The notes below the pieces were generated by a model that ran no database searches, was not told where the DNA came from, and was given only the letters and a program-made list of their open reading frames with translations. A stretch of DNA of 64,000 nt from Streptomyces sp. MUM 178J (GTDB lineage: Bacteria > Actinomycetota > Actinomycetes > Streptomycetales > Streptomycetaceae), in NCBI RefSeq assembly GCF_022414575.1, contig NZ_JADWYQ010000016.1, forward strand, positions 57,689 to 121,688. Reading direction: 5' to 3'. A program made the position numbers and the translations under genes. Positions 1 through 7,111 of the stretch are shown here, piece after piece (the stretch's first letter is position 1; each line of letters starts with the position of its first letter).

Positions 1-200
1 AGGGCGCGGGCGTGAGCGAGACCTTCACGGTCCGCAAGGTCTCCTTCTCCGTCGGCGTCGAGCGCACCTTCCCGGTGCACAGCCCGATCTTCGAGAAGAT
101 CGAGCTCGTCACCCGCGGTGATGTCCGCCGTGCCAAGCTGTACTACCTGCGTGAGCTGCGCGGCAAGGCTGCGAAGATCAAGGAGAAGCGCGAGAACTGA
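1..200 (+). CDS. rplS: 50S ribosomal protein L19, C-terminal part
   Basis: The reading frame is open from base 3 and its start lies upstream of the window. The visible C-terminal 66 or so residues include [19 protein letters not shown] and the tail [19 protein letters not shown], which are characteristic of bacterial L19. L19 sits at the 30S-50S interface of the ribosome. A GTG at 12 is internal and not the start. rplS immediately upstream of the signal peptidase cluster is the usual Streptomyces order. Identification is secure; only the 5' part is missing. Confidence 0.96.
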   Translation, partial: GAGVSETFTVRKVSFSVGVERTFPVHSPIFEKIELVTRGDVRRAKLYYLRELRGKAAKIKEKREN

Positions 201-272
201 GCCCTGCTGCCGACGGAGTCGGCCGCCGGCTCACACCGTGTTCACAGCGGGGCCGGATAGCATCTGCCCCCG

Positions 273-1100
273 ATGGACACCGAAGCACTGCACACGGAGC
301 GCGACCGCTCTTCCGCCCCTGAGACCGGGGAGGAGGGAGAGGGGTCGCGTTCCGTGCGTTCCGAGCGCGGGAGAGCGCGTGCTGCGGGCCGTACGGTGCT
401 GCACCGGCTGCACCGGCTGCACCGGCTGCACCGGCGCCGTGCCGGCCTGCTCGGCGTCGCATGCGCGGTGTTCGTGCTGCTGCTGAGCCACTTCGTCATC
501 CAGCCCTTCCAGATCCCCAGCGGCTCGATGGAGCCCACGCTCCAGGTCGGGGACCGGGTGCTGGTGAACAAGCTGGCGTACCGTTTCGGTGACCGGCCCG
601 AACGCGGGGACGTCGTCGTGTTCGACGGGCGGGGGTCCTTTGTGCGCGAGGGCGCCGAGGAGAACCCGGTCAGCGCCTTCACCCGCGGCGCGCTGGCCAT
701 GGTGGGGCTCGCCGAGCCCGCGGAGACCGACTTTGTGAAGCGCGTGGTGGGCGTGGGCGGGGACCATGTGGTCTGCTGCGACGAGGGGGGCAGGGTCGAG
801 GTGAACGGCGTACCGGTCGACGAGACGTATCTGCACCCCGGCGACGCCCCCTCCCGGGCGCCCTTCGACATCGTCGTGCCGCAGGGCAGGCTCTGGGTGA
901 TGGGCGACCATCGCAGCAGATCGCAGGACTCCCGCGACCACCTGGGACAGCCCGGCGGGGGGATGGTGCCGGTGGACAGGGTCATCGGGCGGGCGGACTG
1001 GATCGCCTGGCCGGCGGGCCGCTGGTCGTCCGTGTCCGGGACCGACGCCTTCGACGAGGTCCCGGACACCGCGCGAGGCACGGGCGGCGGCGATGGGTAA
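273..1100 (+). CDS. sipW: type I signal peptidase SipW
   Basis: Membrane serine protease that removes signal peptides from exported proteins on the outer face of the membrane. 275 residues. One N-terminal membrane segment at about 57-76 is followed by the catalytic Ser85 in PSGSMEPTL, box C GDRVLVNK, the catalytic Lys156 in KRVVGVGGD, and box E GDHRSRSQDSR. No hydrophobic C-terminal anchor is visible, unlike the three paralogues downstream. Residues 44-55 hold an HRL repeat encoded by a 9-bp tandem repeat just before the membrane segment. It overlaps sipX by 8 bp, so the genes are co-transcribed. The sipW/X/Y/Z names follow the order described for S. lividans; assignment by position is an inference. 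Confidence 0.9.
   Translation: MDTEALHTERDRSSAPETGEEGEGSRSVRSERGRARAAGRTVLHRLHRLHRLHRRRAGLLGVACAVFVLLLSHFVIQPFQIPSGSMEPTLQVGDRVLVNKLAYRFGDRPERGDVVVFDGRGSFVREGAEENPVSAFTRGALAMVGLAEPAETDFVKRVVGVGGDHVVCCDEGGRVEVNGVPVDETYLHPGDAPSRAPFDIVVPQGRLWVMGDHRSRSQDSRDHLGQPGGGMVPVDRVIGRADWIAWPAGRWSSVSGTDAFDEVPDTARGTGGGDG
399..434 (+). repeat. 9-bp tandem repeat inside sipW
   Basis: Four exact head-to-tail copies of CTGCACCGG, in frame, encode a repeated His-Arg-Leu tract directly upstream of the membrane segment of SipW. Being a multiple of three, copy-number change would lengthen or shorten the basic cytoplasmic stretch without breaking the frame. Confidence 0.9.
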
Positions 1101-2052
1101 CCGGGGGCGGCAGGCGAGTCACCGAGCGGACACCCGGCTGCCGACCGGGACACGCCCCACGGACGGCGGACGCGCCCTCCCGGGGCGTGCGGAGCGGCGC
1201 AGGCTGGCCCAGAAGGTCAAGCGCCGGCGTCGCCGTTCCGCCGCGAAGGAGATACCCCTCCTGATCACGGTGGCACTGCTGATCGCCCTGGTGCTCAAGA
1301 CGTTCCTGGTGCAGGCGTTTGTCATTCCGTCGGGCTCGATGGAGCAGACCATACGGATCCAGGACCGGGTGCTGGTCGACAAGCTCACCCCGTGGTTCGG
1401 CTCCAAGCCGCAGCGCGGCGACGTCGTCGTCTTCGAGGACCCGGGCGGCTGGCTGCAGCAGGAGCAGAACCAGCAGACGGGCGAGGATCCGGTCGGGATC
1501 AAGCAGATCAAGCAGGCACTGAGCTTCATCGGGCTGCTGCCTTCCGAGGACGAGCAGGATCTGATCAAGCGCGTGATCGCGGTGGGCGGCGACCGGGTGG
1601 TCTGCTGCAACGCGGACGGCCGCGTGACCGTCAACGGGACGCCCTTGAACGAGCCGTACCTCAACCCCGGGGACGCCCCCTCCGAGATCGCGTTCGACGT
1701 CCAGGTGCCCCAGGGGCGGTTCTTCGTCCTCGGCGACCACCGCTCCAACTCCGGCGACTCCCGTTTCCACCTCGACGAACAGGGCGGCACCGTGTCGGAG
1801 GACTCGGTCGTCGGCCGCGCCGTGGTGATCGCCTGGCCGCTGAGCCACTGGCGCACACTGGAGGAGCGGGAGACCTACGCCTCGGTGCCCAACGCGCCGT
1901 CCGGGTCGACCGCCGCCCTGCCCGTGTCGCATAGGGTGTCACCTCAGGATCTCAAGGGAATGGTCCTGCTCCCGAGCCCTGCGGAACTCCCGCTCGTTAT
2001 GGGAGTGGTGGGCTTGCGCCTCATTTGGCGCAGGCGGTTCGCACGGAGATGA
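1093..2052 (+). CDS. sipX: type I signal peptidase SipX
   Basis: 319-residue signal peptidase with an Arg/Lys-rich cytoplasmic N-terminus (about 30-52), a membrane segment at about 54-76, catalytic Ser82 in PSGSMEQT, box C DRVLVDKLTPWFGS, catalytic Lys159 in LIKRVIAVGGD, and box E GDHRSNSGDSR. The C-terminus has a second hydrophobic stretch (LPLVMGVVGLRLIW) followed by RRRFARR, suggesting a C-terminal membrane anchor, a feature known for Streptomyces Sip enzymes. It starts inside the end of sipW (8-bp overlap) and ends 3 bp before sipY, so sipW-X-Y look like one operon. Confidence 0.9.
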   Translation: MGNRGRQASHRADTRLPTGTRPTDGGRALPGRAERRRLAQKVKRRRRRSAAKEIPLLITVALLIALVLKTFLVQAFVIPSGSMEQTIRIQDRVLVDKLTPWFGSKPQRGDVVVFEDPGGWLQQEQNQQTGEDPVGIKQIKQALSFIGLLPSEDEQDLIKRVIAVGGDRVVCCNADGRVTVNGTPLNEPYLNPGDAPSEIAFDVQVPQGRFFVLGDHRSNSGDSRFHLDEQGGTVSEDSVVGRAVVIAWPLSHWRTLEERETYASVPNAPSGSTAALPVSHRVSPQDLKGMVLLPSPAELPLVMGVVGLRLIWRRRFARR

Positions 2053-2055
2053 GGA

Positions 2056-3075
2056 GTGGATGTGGGGGATGTGGCAGTCGGTGCACGATCCGGCCACGAT
2101 GGGTCCGAGGACAGGCAGCCCCCAGCTGTGACGGATCAGTCGAACGAGCCGCAGGAACCACAGGAACCTCAGGAACCACAGGAACCACAGGAACCACAGG
2201 AACCACAGGAACCACAGGGTTCCCAGGGACCGGGTGAGTCCCAGGGCGGCGGCGGTACGGGTCAGAAGAAGCAGCGGTCCTTCTGGAAGGAACTGCCTCT
2301 TCTGATCGGCATCGCGCTGATCCTCGCCCTGCTGATCAAGACGTTTCTGCTGCAGGCCTTCTCGATCCCCTCGGATTCGATGCAGAACACTCTGCAGCGC
2401 GGTGACCGGGTGCTGGTCGACAAGCTCACTCCGTGGTTCGGCTCCGAGCCCGAGCGCGGCGAGGTCGTGGTCTTCGAGGACCCGGCCGGCTGGCTGGCGG
2501 GCGAGCCCACGGCCGACCCCAACGTGATCCAGCGGTTCCTCAGCCTCATCGGCCTGATGCCGTCCGTCGACGAGAAGGACCTGATCAAGCGGACGATCGC
2601 CATCGGCGGCGACACGGTGGAGTGCAAGAAGGGCGGCCCGGTCAAGGTCAACGGCAAGGCGCTGGACGAGCCCTACATCTACCCCGGGAACACGCCCTGC
2701 GACGACCAGCCCTTCGGGCCGTTCAAGGTGCCGGACGGCATGATCTGGGTGATGGGCGACCACCGTCAGAACTCCCAGGACTCCCGCTACCACATGGAGG
2801 ACAAGAACGGCGGCTTCGTCCCGGTCGAGAAGGTAGTGGGGCGTGCCGTGGTGATCGCCTGGCCGGTGAACCGCTGGTCTACGCTGCCGGTGCCGGACAC
2901 CTTCGAGCAGCCCGGGATCAACTCGCTCGCGGTGCAGTCGCTCGGTACGGCCTCGGCGGCCGCCCCGGCGGCGCTGGGCCTCGCGGGCGCGCTGCCGGTC
3001 GTGCTGTGGCGCAGGCGGAGGCTGACCGCCCCCGATGTCCGCACCGTCCCCACCGGCCCCACCGACCCTGCTTGA
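2056..3075 (+). CDS. sipY: type I signal peptidase SipY
   Basis: 339-residue signal peptidase. The order is: a hydrophilic N-terminus with a Gln-Glu-Pro repeat (about 31-53), a membrane segment at about 79-102, catalytic Ser108 in a slightly altered motif IPSDSMQNTL, catalytic Lys178 in LIKRTIAIGGD, box E GDHRQNSQDSR, and a C-terminal hydrophobic anchor followed by WRRRRL. The GTG at 2056 has a GAGGAG just upstream that overlaps it; GTGs at 2062 and 2071 are alternative starts, with 2071 better spaced. SipY is reported as the principal signal peptidase in S. lividans. The last codons and the stop lie in a 28-bp tandem duplication. Confidence 0.88.
   Translation: MDVGDVAVGARSGHDGSEDRQPPAVTDQSNEPQEPQEPQEPQEPQEPQEPQEPQGSQGPGESQGGGGTGQKKQRSFWKELPLLIGIALILALLIKTFLLQAFSIPSDSMQNTLQRGDRVLVDKLTPWFGSEPERGEVVVFEDPAGWLAGEPTADPNVIQRFLSLIGLMPSVDEKDLIKRTIAIGGDTVECKKGGPVKVNGKALDEPYIYPGNTPCDDQPFGPFKVPDGMIWVMGDHRQNSQDSRYHMEDKNGGFVPVEKVVGRAVVIAWPVNRWSTLPVPDTFEQPGINSLAVQSLGTASAAAPAALGLAGALPVVLWRRRRLTAPDVRTVPTGPTDPA
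2152..2214 (+). repeat. 9-bp tandem repeat inside sipY
   Basis: Seven consecutive 9-bp units, CAGGAACCA with one CAGGAACCT variant, encode a Gln-Glu-Pro tract in the cytoplasmic N-terminus of SipY. The low number of differences between units implies recent expansion by slippage. Confidence 0.92.
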
Positions 3076-3106
3076 CCCCACCGGCCCCACCGACCCTGCT
3101 TGACCC
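3051..3106 (+). repeat. 28-bp tandem duplication across the sipY stop codon
   Basis: Bases 3051-3078 and 3079-3106 are identical 28-mers, and CACC at 3107-3110 begins a third copy. The sipY stop (3073-3075) lies in the first copy. 28 is not a multiple of three, so the second copy adds non-coding sequence with its own TGA. Confidence 0.93.
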
Positions 3107-3287
3107 CACCATCCCCACCGGGGAGAGCGCACACCGGACCGCGCAGGCCGTCGGCAAGACCGCACCGACGGCGGGGCAGGCCGCCTGGCGGCATACCGAA
3201 GGGTAGGACCGGCAGGTAGGGTGCCCTCCCAGAGCTCCGGCCCGCCGCGTGGGGGCCGGTGAGAACGCCGAGGCGGGGAGCGCTGGG

Positions 3288-4088
3288 ATGGGCGGAACGG
3301 GACGTTCGGGCGGCGGCCGCGGCCGCCTCGGCAGTGTTCTGTCGGGGCTGGCCGTGGCCGTCGGCTGTGTGCTCTTCCTCGGCGGCTTCGTCTGGGGAGC
3401 CGTCGTCTACCAGCCCTACACCGTGCCGACCCGTTCGATGTCGCCGACCGTGCAGGCGGGCGACCGGGTGCTGGCCGAGCGGATATCCGGCGACGAGGTC
3501 AGACGCGGGGACATCGTCGTCTTCACCGACTCCACATGGGGCGATCTGCCGATGGTGAAGCGCGTCGTCGGGATCGGCGGCGACGAGATCGCCTGCTGTG
3601 ACGCGCAAGGGCGGCTGACGGTCAACGGCACGCCGGTGGACGAACCGTATCTGAGCGCCGGCGGACCGGCCTCGCCGCAGGGCTTCGGCGCCTCGGTGCC
3701 GGAGGGGCAGCTGTTCCTGCTGGGCGACGAGCGCATGGGGTCGGTCGACTCTCGCGTCCACCTTCAGGAGCCCGGCGAAGGCTCCGTGCCGCGGTCGGCG
3801 GTGAGCGCCCGGCTGGACGCGGTGGCCTGGCCCCTCGACGGCGGCCTGGTGGAGCGGCCCGCTTCCTTCGCCGCGCTGCCGGGCGGGATCTCCCAGCCGG
3901 GGCCGGTGCGGCTGATCGTCGGGGCGATCGCGGCGGGCGTTGTGCTGATCCTGGGTGGTGCGGCGTACGGGCCGGTGGCGGGCCGACGGGCAGCACGCAT
4001 GTCGCGGCGCGGGTCGTCGGGCCGCGCGACGGCCGGAGGCGGAGCCGCCCGGGGCGGCGGTCGCGGGGTGACCTCCGATGCCCCCTGA
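3288..4088 (+). CDS. sipZ: type I signal peptidase SipZ
   Basis: Fourth signal peptidase, 266 residues from ATG 3288, which has GGGGAG 7 bp upstream; a GTG at 3249 would add 13 residues. Membrane segment at about 19-40, catalytic Ser50 in TRSMSPTVQAGD, catalytic Lys91 in MVKRVVGIGGD, and box E LGDERMGSVDSR. A second hydrophobic stretch near the end (LIVGAIAAGVVLILGG) followed by basic residues suggests a C-terminal anchor. It is shorter than SipX/Y because the region between the Ser and Lys motifs is trimmed. The 3' end overlaps the Nudix gene by 11 bp. In S. lividans sipZ heads a separate operon with unrelated genes, which fits here. Confidence 0.9.
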   Translation: MGGTGRSGGGRGRLGSVLSGLAVAVGCVLFLGGFVWGAVVYQPYTVPTRSMSPTVQAGDRVLAERISGDEVRRGDIVVFTDSTWGDLPMVKRVVGIGGDEIACCDAQGRLTVNGTPVDEPYLSAGGPASPQGFGASVPEGQLFLLGDERMGSVDSRVHLQEPGEGSVPRSAVSARLDAVAWPLDGGLVERPASFAALPGGISQPGPVRLIVGAIAAGVVLILGGAAYGPVAGRRAARMSRRGSSGRATAGGGAARGGGRGVTSDAP

Positions 4089-4638
4089 CCCGCTGACGCC
4101 CCCTGACGCCCTCGCGCCTGCCGGCGAGCCGACCCGTGACGCCCTGGCGTCTGGCGGCCCCCTGCGGAAGGTGGCGCGGGTCGTGCTGCTCGACCCCCGG
4201 GACCGCATTCTGCTGCTGCATGGCTATGAGCCCGGCGACCCGGCCGACTCATGGTGGTTCACGCCGGGCGGGGGCCTGGAGGGCGACGAGACCCGCGAGG
4301 CGGCCGCGCTGCGGGAGCTGGCGGAGGAGACCGGGATCACAGAGGTCGAGCTGGGCCCTGTGCTCTGGCGGCGCATCTGCTCGTTCCCCTTCGACGGACG
4401 CCGCTGGGACCAGGACGAGTGGTACTACCTGGCACGGACCGCCCAGACCGCCGCCTCGCCGCGCGGGCTGACCGAACTGGAGCGACGCAGCATGGACGGT
4501 CTGCGGTGGTGGACCTCCGCCGAGCTGTCCGCGGCCCATGAGACGGTGTATCCGACCAGGCTCGCCGGGCTGCTGCGCACGCTGCTCGACGAGGGTCCCC
4601 CGCGTACGCCGGTGGTCCTGGCCCCGGAAATCGTCTAG
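4078..4638 (+). CDS. Nudix hydrolase
   Basis: 186-residue hydrolase for nucleoside-diphosphate-linked substrates. A full Nudix box is visible at about 64-86: it begins GGGLEGDETREAAALREL and continues with AEETGI, including the REXXEE metal-binding core (here RELAEE). The substrate cannot be told from sequence; housecleaning of damaged nucleotides is one option. The N-terminal 25 residues are Pro/Asp-rich and probably disordered, so the true start could be slightly downstream. It overlaps sipZ by 11 bp, implying translational coupling. Confidence 0.86.
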   Translation: MPPDPLTPPDALAPAGEPTRDALASGGPLRKVARVVLLDPRDRILLLHGYEPGDPADSWWFTPGGGLEGDETREAAALRELAEETGITEVELGPVLWRRICSFPFDGRRWDQDEWYYLARTAQTAASPRGLTELERRSMDGLRWWTSAELSAAHETVYPTRLAGLLRTLLDEGPPRTPVVLAPEIV

Positions 4639-4693
4639 GGGTGCGGATGGGTGACGCACAATGGGGGGACGCACGGCTGAAGGGGAACATGCC

Positions 4694-5002
4694 ATGAGCG
4701 CCGAGGACCTCGAAAAGTACGAGACCGAGATGGAGCTGAAGCTCTACCGGGAGTACCGCGACGTCGTCGGACTGTTCAAATATGTGATCGAGACCGAACG
4801 GCGCTTCTATCTCACCAATGACTACGAGATGCAGGTGCACTCGGTCCAGGGCGAGGTCTTCTTCGAGGTCTCGATGGCTGACGCCTGGGTCTGGGACATG
4901 TACCGCCCGGCCAGGTTCGTCAAGCAGGTACGCGTACTGACATTCAAGGATGTGAACATCGAGGAGCTGAACAAGAGCGACCTCGAGCTTCCGGGCGGCT
5001 GA
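4694..5002 (+). CDS. DUF2469 family protein
   Basis: 102 residues from ATG 4694, which has AAGGGG about 8 bp upstream; this start gives MSAEDLEKYETEMEL, the N-terminus usual for the family. An in-frame start at 4661 lacks support. DUF2469 proteins are small, acidic, highly conserved in actinobacteria and of unknown function. No membrane segment or signal peptide is seen. It lies 55 bp after the Nudix gene and is followed by a hairpin, so it probably ends the sipZ transcription unit. Confidence 0.9.
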   Translation: MSAEDLEKYETEMELKLYREYRDVVGLFKYVIETERRFYLTNDYEMQVHSVQGEVFFEVSMADAWVWDMYRPARFVKQVRVLTFKDVNIEELNKSDLELPGG

Positions 5003-5025
5003 CCGGGAGCACCTGGCCAAGGCCC

Positions 5026-5047
5026 CCGTCACCGGACCGGGTGACGG
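5026..5047 (+). terminator. hairpin after the DUF2469 gene
   Basis: Perfect 8-bp stem CCGTCACC / GGTGACGG with a 6-nt loop, 23 bp after the DUF2469 stop. There is no T-tract, as is common for Streptomyces terminators. It separates the sip/Nudix unit from the yraN-comM-dprA unit. Confidence 0.55.
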
Positions 5048-5049
5048 AG

Positions 5050-5086
5050 TTGTCCACAGCGGACGGGTTTTCCACCAAGATCCACA
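5050..5086 (+). promoter_or_regulatory. DnaA-box-like cluster before yraN
   Basis: TTGTCCACA at 5050-5058 is an exact match to the preferred Streptomyces DnaA box. TTTTCCACC (5068-5076) and AGATCCACA (5078-5086) follow as degenerate matches in the same orientation. DnaA binding is an inference from motif match only. The position upstream of a DNA-processing operon is suggestive. Confidence 0.4.
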
Positions 5087-5094
5087 CATAGGGG

Positions 5095-5108
5095 TGTGAC
5101 GCGTCACA
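5095..5108. promoter_or_regulatory. perfect 14-bp palindrome upstream of yraN
   Basis: TGTGACGCGTCACA is an uninterrupted perfect palindrome 24 bp before the yraN start. It resembles a Crp/Fnr-type site with a spacing two bases short, or another dimeric regulator's operator. No regulator can be assigned. Confidence 0.5.
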
Positions 5109-5132
5109 GTCGGTGCCGGAGGTGGTGCCGAT

Positions 5133-5495
5133 ATGAACGCGACGGGGGCACTGGGACGGTACGGCGAGGAGCTGGCGGCACGGCTGCTGGCGAGCTCCGG
5201 CATGGCCGTGCTGGCGAGGAACTGGCGATGCGGCCGGTCCGGCGAGATCGACATCGTGGCGCGCGACGGGGACGCGCTGGTCGTCTGCGAGGTCAAGACG
5301 CGCAGGGCGGCCGCCTTCGAGCATCCGATGGCCGCGATCACCCCGCGGAAGGCCGCCCGGCTCAGACGACTGGCCGAATGCTGGCTGCAGCGGCACGACG
5401 GCCCGCCGCCGGGCGGGGTGCGCATCGACCTCGTCGGTGTGCTGCTGCCCCGGCAGGGCGGGCCCGTGGTGGAGCACGCGCGAGGGGTGGCCTGA
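5133..5495 (+). CDS. YraN family (UPF0102) endonuclease-like protein
   Basis: 120 residues. The core [21 protein letters not shown] carries the conserved GEIDLI and VEVKTR elements of the YraN family, whose fold resembles Holliday-junction resolvases and restriction endonucleases; Glu, Asp and the E-V-K triad would form the metal site. The biochemical role is not settled. It overlaps the next gene by one base (TGATG), showing translational coupling to comM and dprA, a conserved actinobacterial order. Confidence 0.9.
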   Translation: MNATGALGRYGEELAARLLASSGMAVLARNWRCGRSGEIDIVARDGDALVVCEVKTRRAAAFEHPMAAITPRKAARLRRLAECWLQRHDGPPPGGVRIDLVGVLLPRQGGPVVEHARGVA

Positions 5496-7111
5496 TGGGA
5501 TTCGCGCGTGCGTGCTCCGTGGCGCTGGTCGGCGTCGAGGGCGTGGTCGTGGAGGTGCAGGCCGACCTCGAGCCGGGCGTTGCCGCCTTCACCCTGGTGG
5601 GACTGCCGGACAAGAGCCTCGTCGAGAGCCGGGACCGAGTGCGGGCGGCCGTGGTCAACTCCGGAGCGGAGTGGCCGCAGAAAAAACTCACCGTGGGCCT
5701 CAGCCCCGCCTCCGTGCCCAAGTCCGGGAGCGGTTTCGATCTCGCCGTCGCGGTGGCCACGCTGGGGGCGGCCGAGTACATCTCTCCTGAGGACGTCGCC
5801 GACCTGGTGCTCATCGGTGAACTGGGCCTCGACGGCCGCGTCCGCCCCGTGCGCGGGGTGCTGCCCGCGGTCCTCGCGGCCGCGGAAGCCGGGTACCGCC
5901 AGGTCGTCGTCCCCGAGCAGACCGCCGGCGAGGCATCGCTGGTCCCCGGTGTGTCCGTCCTCGGTGTACGCAGCCTGCGGCAGCTCATCGCCGTCCTGAC
6001 CAAGGAGCCCGTGCCCCGGGAGGAGCCGGGGCCGCCCGGCCGCCCCGACGCCATGCTCGCCGGCCTCATGGTGCCCGGCGCAGGAGTGGGCGCGGGGATC
6101 TCCGCCCCATCCGGTGACGCCCCCGACCTGGCGGACGTCGCAGGCCAGCGCGGTGCCCGCACCGCACTGGAGGTCGCCGCCGCGGGCCGTCACCATCTGC
6201 TGCTGCACGGCCCGCCCGGGGCGGGCAAGACCATGCTCGCCGAGCGGTTGCCCGGGGTGCTGCCACCGCTGACCCGGCGCGAGTCGCTCGAGGTCACCGC
6301 CGTCCACTCCGTCGCGGGCATCCTGCCGCCCGGCGAACCCCTGGTGCGCACGCCGCCCTACTGCGCCCCCCACCATTCGGCGACCATGCCCTCCCTTGTC
6401 GGCGGCGGCAACGGCCTGCCCAGGCCGGGCGCGGTGTCCCTGGCTCACCGAGGAGTGCTCTTCCTGGACGAAACCCCGGAATTTTCCATGAAAGCCCTCG
6501 ATGCGCTGCGGCAGCCGCTGGAGTCCGGCCATGTGGTGGTAGCCCGCAGCGGGGGAGTGGTGCGGCTGCCCGCCCGCTTTCTGATGGTTCTCGCCGCGAA
6601 CCCCTGCCCCTGTGGCCGGCACACCCTCCACGGCGCGGGCTGCGAGTGCCCGCCCGCCGTCATCCGCCGCTATCAGTCACGGCTCTCCGGGCCACTGCTC
6701 GACCGGGTCGACCTGCGCGTCGAGGTGGAGCCCGTCGACCGCGGCGACCTCCTGGGCCAGGGCGGCCGCGGAGAGTCCACCCAGCAGGTCGCGGCCCGTG
6801 TGCTGGAGGCTCGTGAACGGGCTGTCGCACGGCTGAGCGGCACGCCCTGGAGCGTCAACAGCGAGGTGCCGGGCCATGAGCTCCGCACCCGGTGGCCCCT
6901 TGCCCCCGGCGCCCTCGCGGCCGCGGAGCGGGACATGGAGCGCGGCCTGCTCACCGCCCGCGGATTGGACCGGGTCGTACGCGTCGCCTGGACCGTCGCC
7001 GACCTCGCCGGACGGGACCGCCCGCACTCCCATGACATCGCCCTCGCCCTGGAACTGCGCACCGGTGTCGCGCGAGGCGCGCCGATGGCCGCGGCGGGAG
7101 GTGTCGTATGA
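5495..7111 (+). CDS. comM: YifB/ComM-type Mg-chelatase-like AAA+ ATPase
   Basis: 538 residues from ATG 5495, which shares a base with the yraN stop. An N-terminal ChlI-like (Lon-type fold) domain covers about 20-150, the AAA+ core has Walker A GPPGAGKTMLAERL near 239-250 and Walker B GVLFLDE, and a Cys-bearing stretch CPCGRHTLHGAGCECPP follows before a C-terminal Mg-chelatase domain. ComM in naturally competent bacteria is a hexameric helicase that promotes branch migration during DNA integration; the Streptomyces role is unproven. The stop overlaps dprA by 4 bp. Confidence 0.9.
   Translation: MGFARACSVALVGVEGVVVEVQADLEPGVAAFTLVGLPDKSLVESRDRVRAAVVNSGAEWPQKKLTVGLSPASVPKSGSGFDLAVAVATLGAAEYISPEDVADLVLIGELGLDGRVRPVRGVLPAVLAAAEAGYRQVVVPEQTAGEASLVPGVSVLGVRSLRQLIAVLTKEPVPREEPGPPGRPDAMLAGLMVPGAGVGAGISAPSGDAPDLADVAGQRGARTALEVAAAGRHHLLLHGPPGAGKTMLAERLPGVLPPLTRRESLEVTAVHSVAGILPPGEPLVRTPPYCAPHHSATMPSLVGGGNGLPRPGAVSLAHRGVLFLDETPEFSMKALDALRQPLESGHVVVARSGGVVRLPARFLMVLAANPCPCGRHTLHGAGCECPPAVIRRYQSRLSGPLLDRVDLRVEVEPVDRGDLLGQGGRGESTQQVAARVLEARERAVARLSGTPWSVNSEVPGHELRTRWPLAPGALAAAERDMERGLLTARGLDRVVRVAWTVADLAGRDRPHSHDIALALELRTGVARGAPMAAAGGVV

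Noticed and set aside
5050..5086. DnaA-like motifs as a replication origin
   Set aside because: Streptomyces oriC lies between dnaA and dnaN with many boxes; only one exact box is here and neither gene is in the window.
4337..6631. 764-codon open frame on the minus strand
   Set aside because: Antisense to the Nudix, DUF2469, yraN and comM genes; no recognisable motif.
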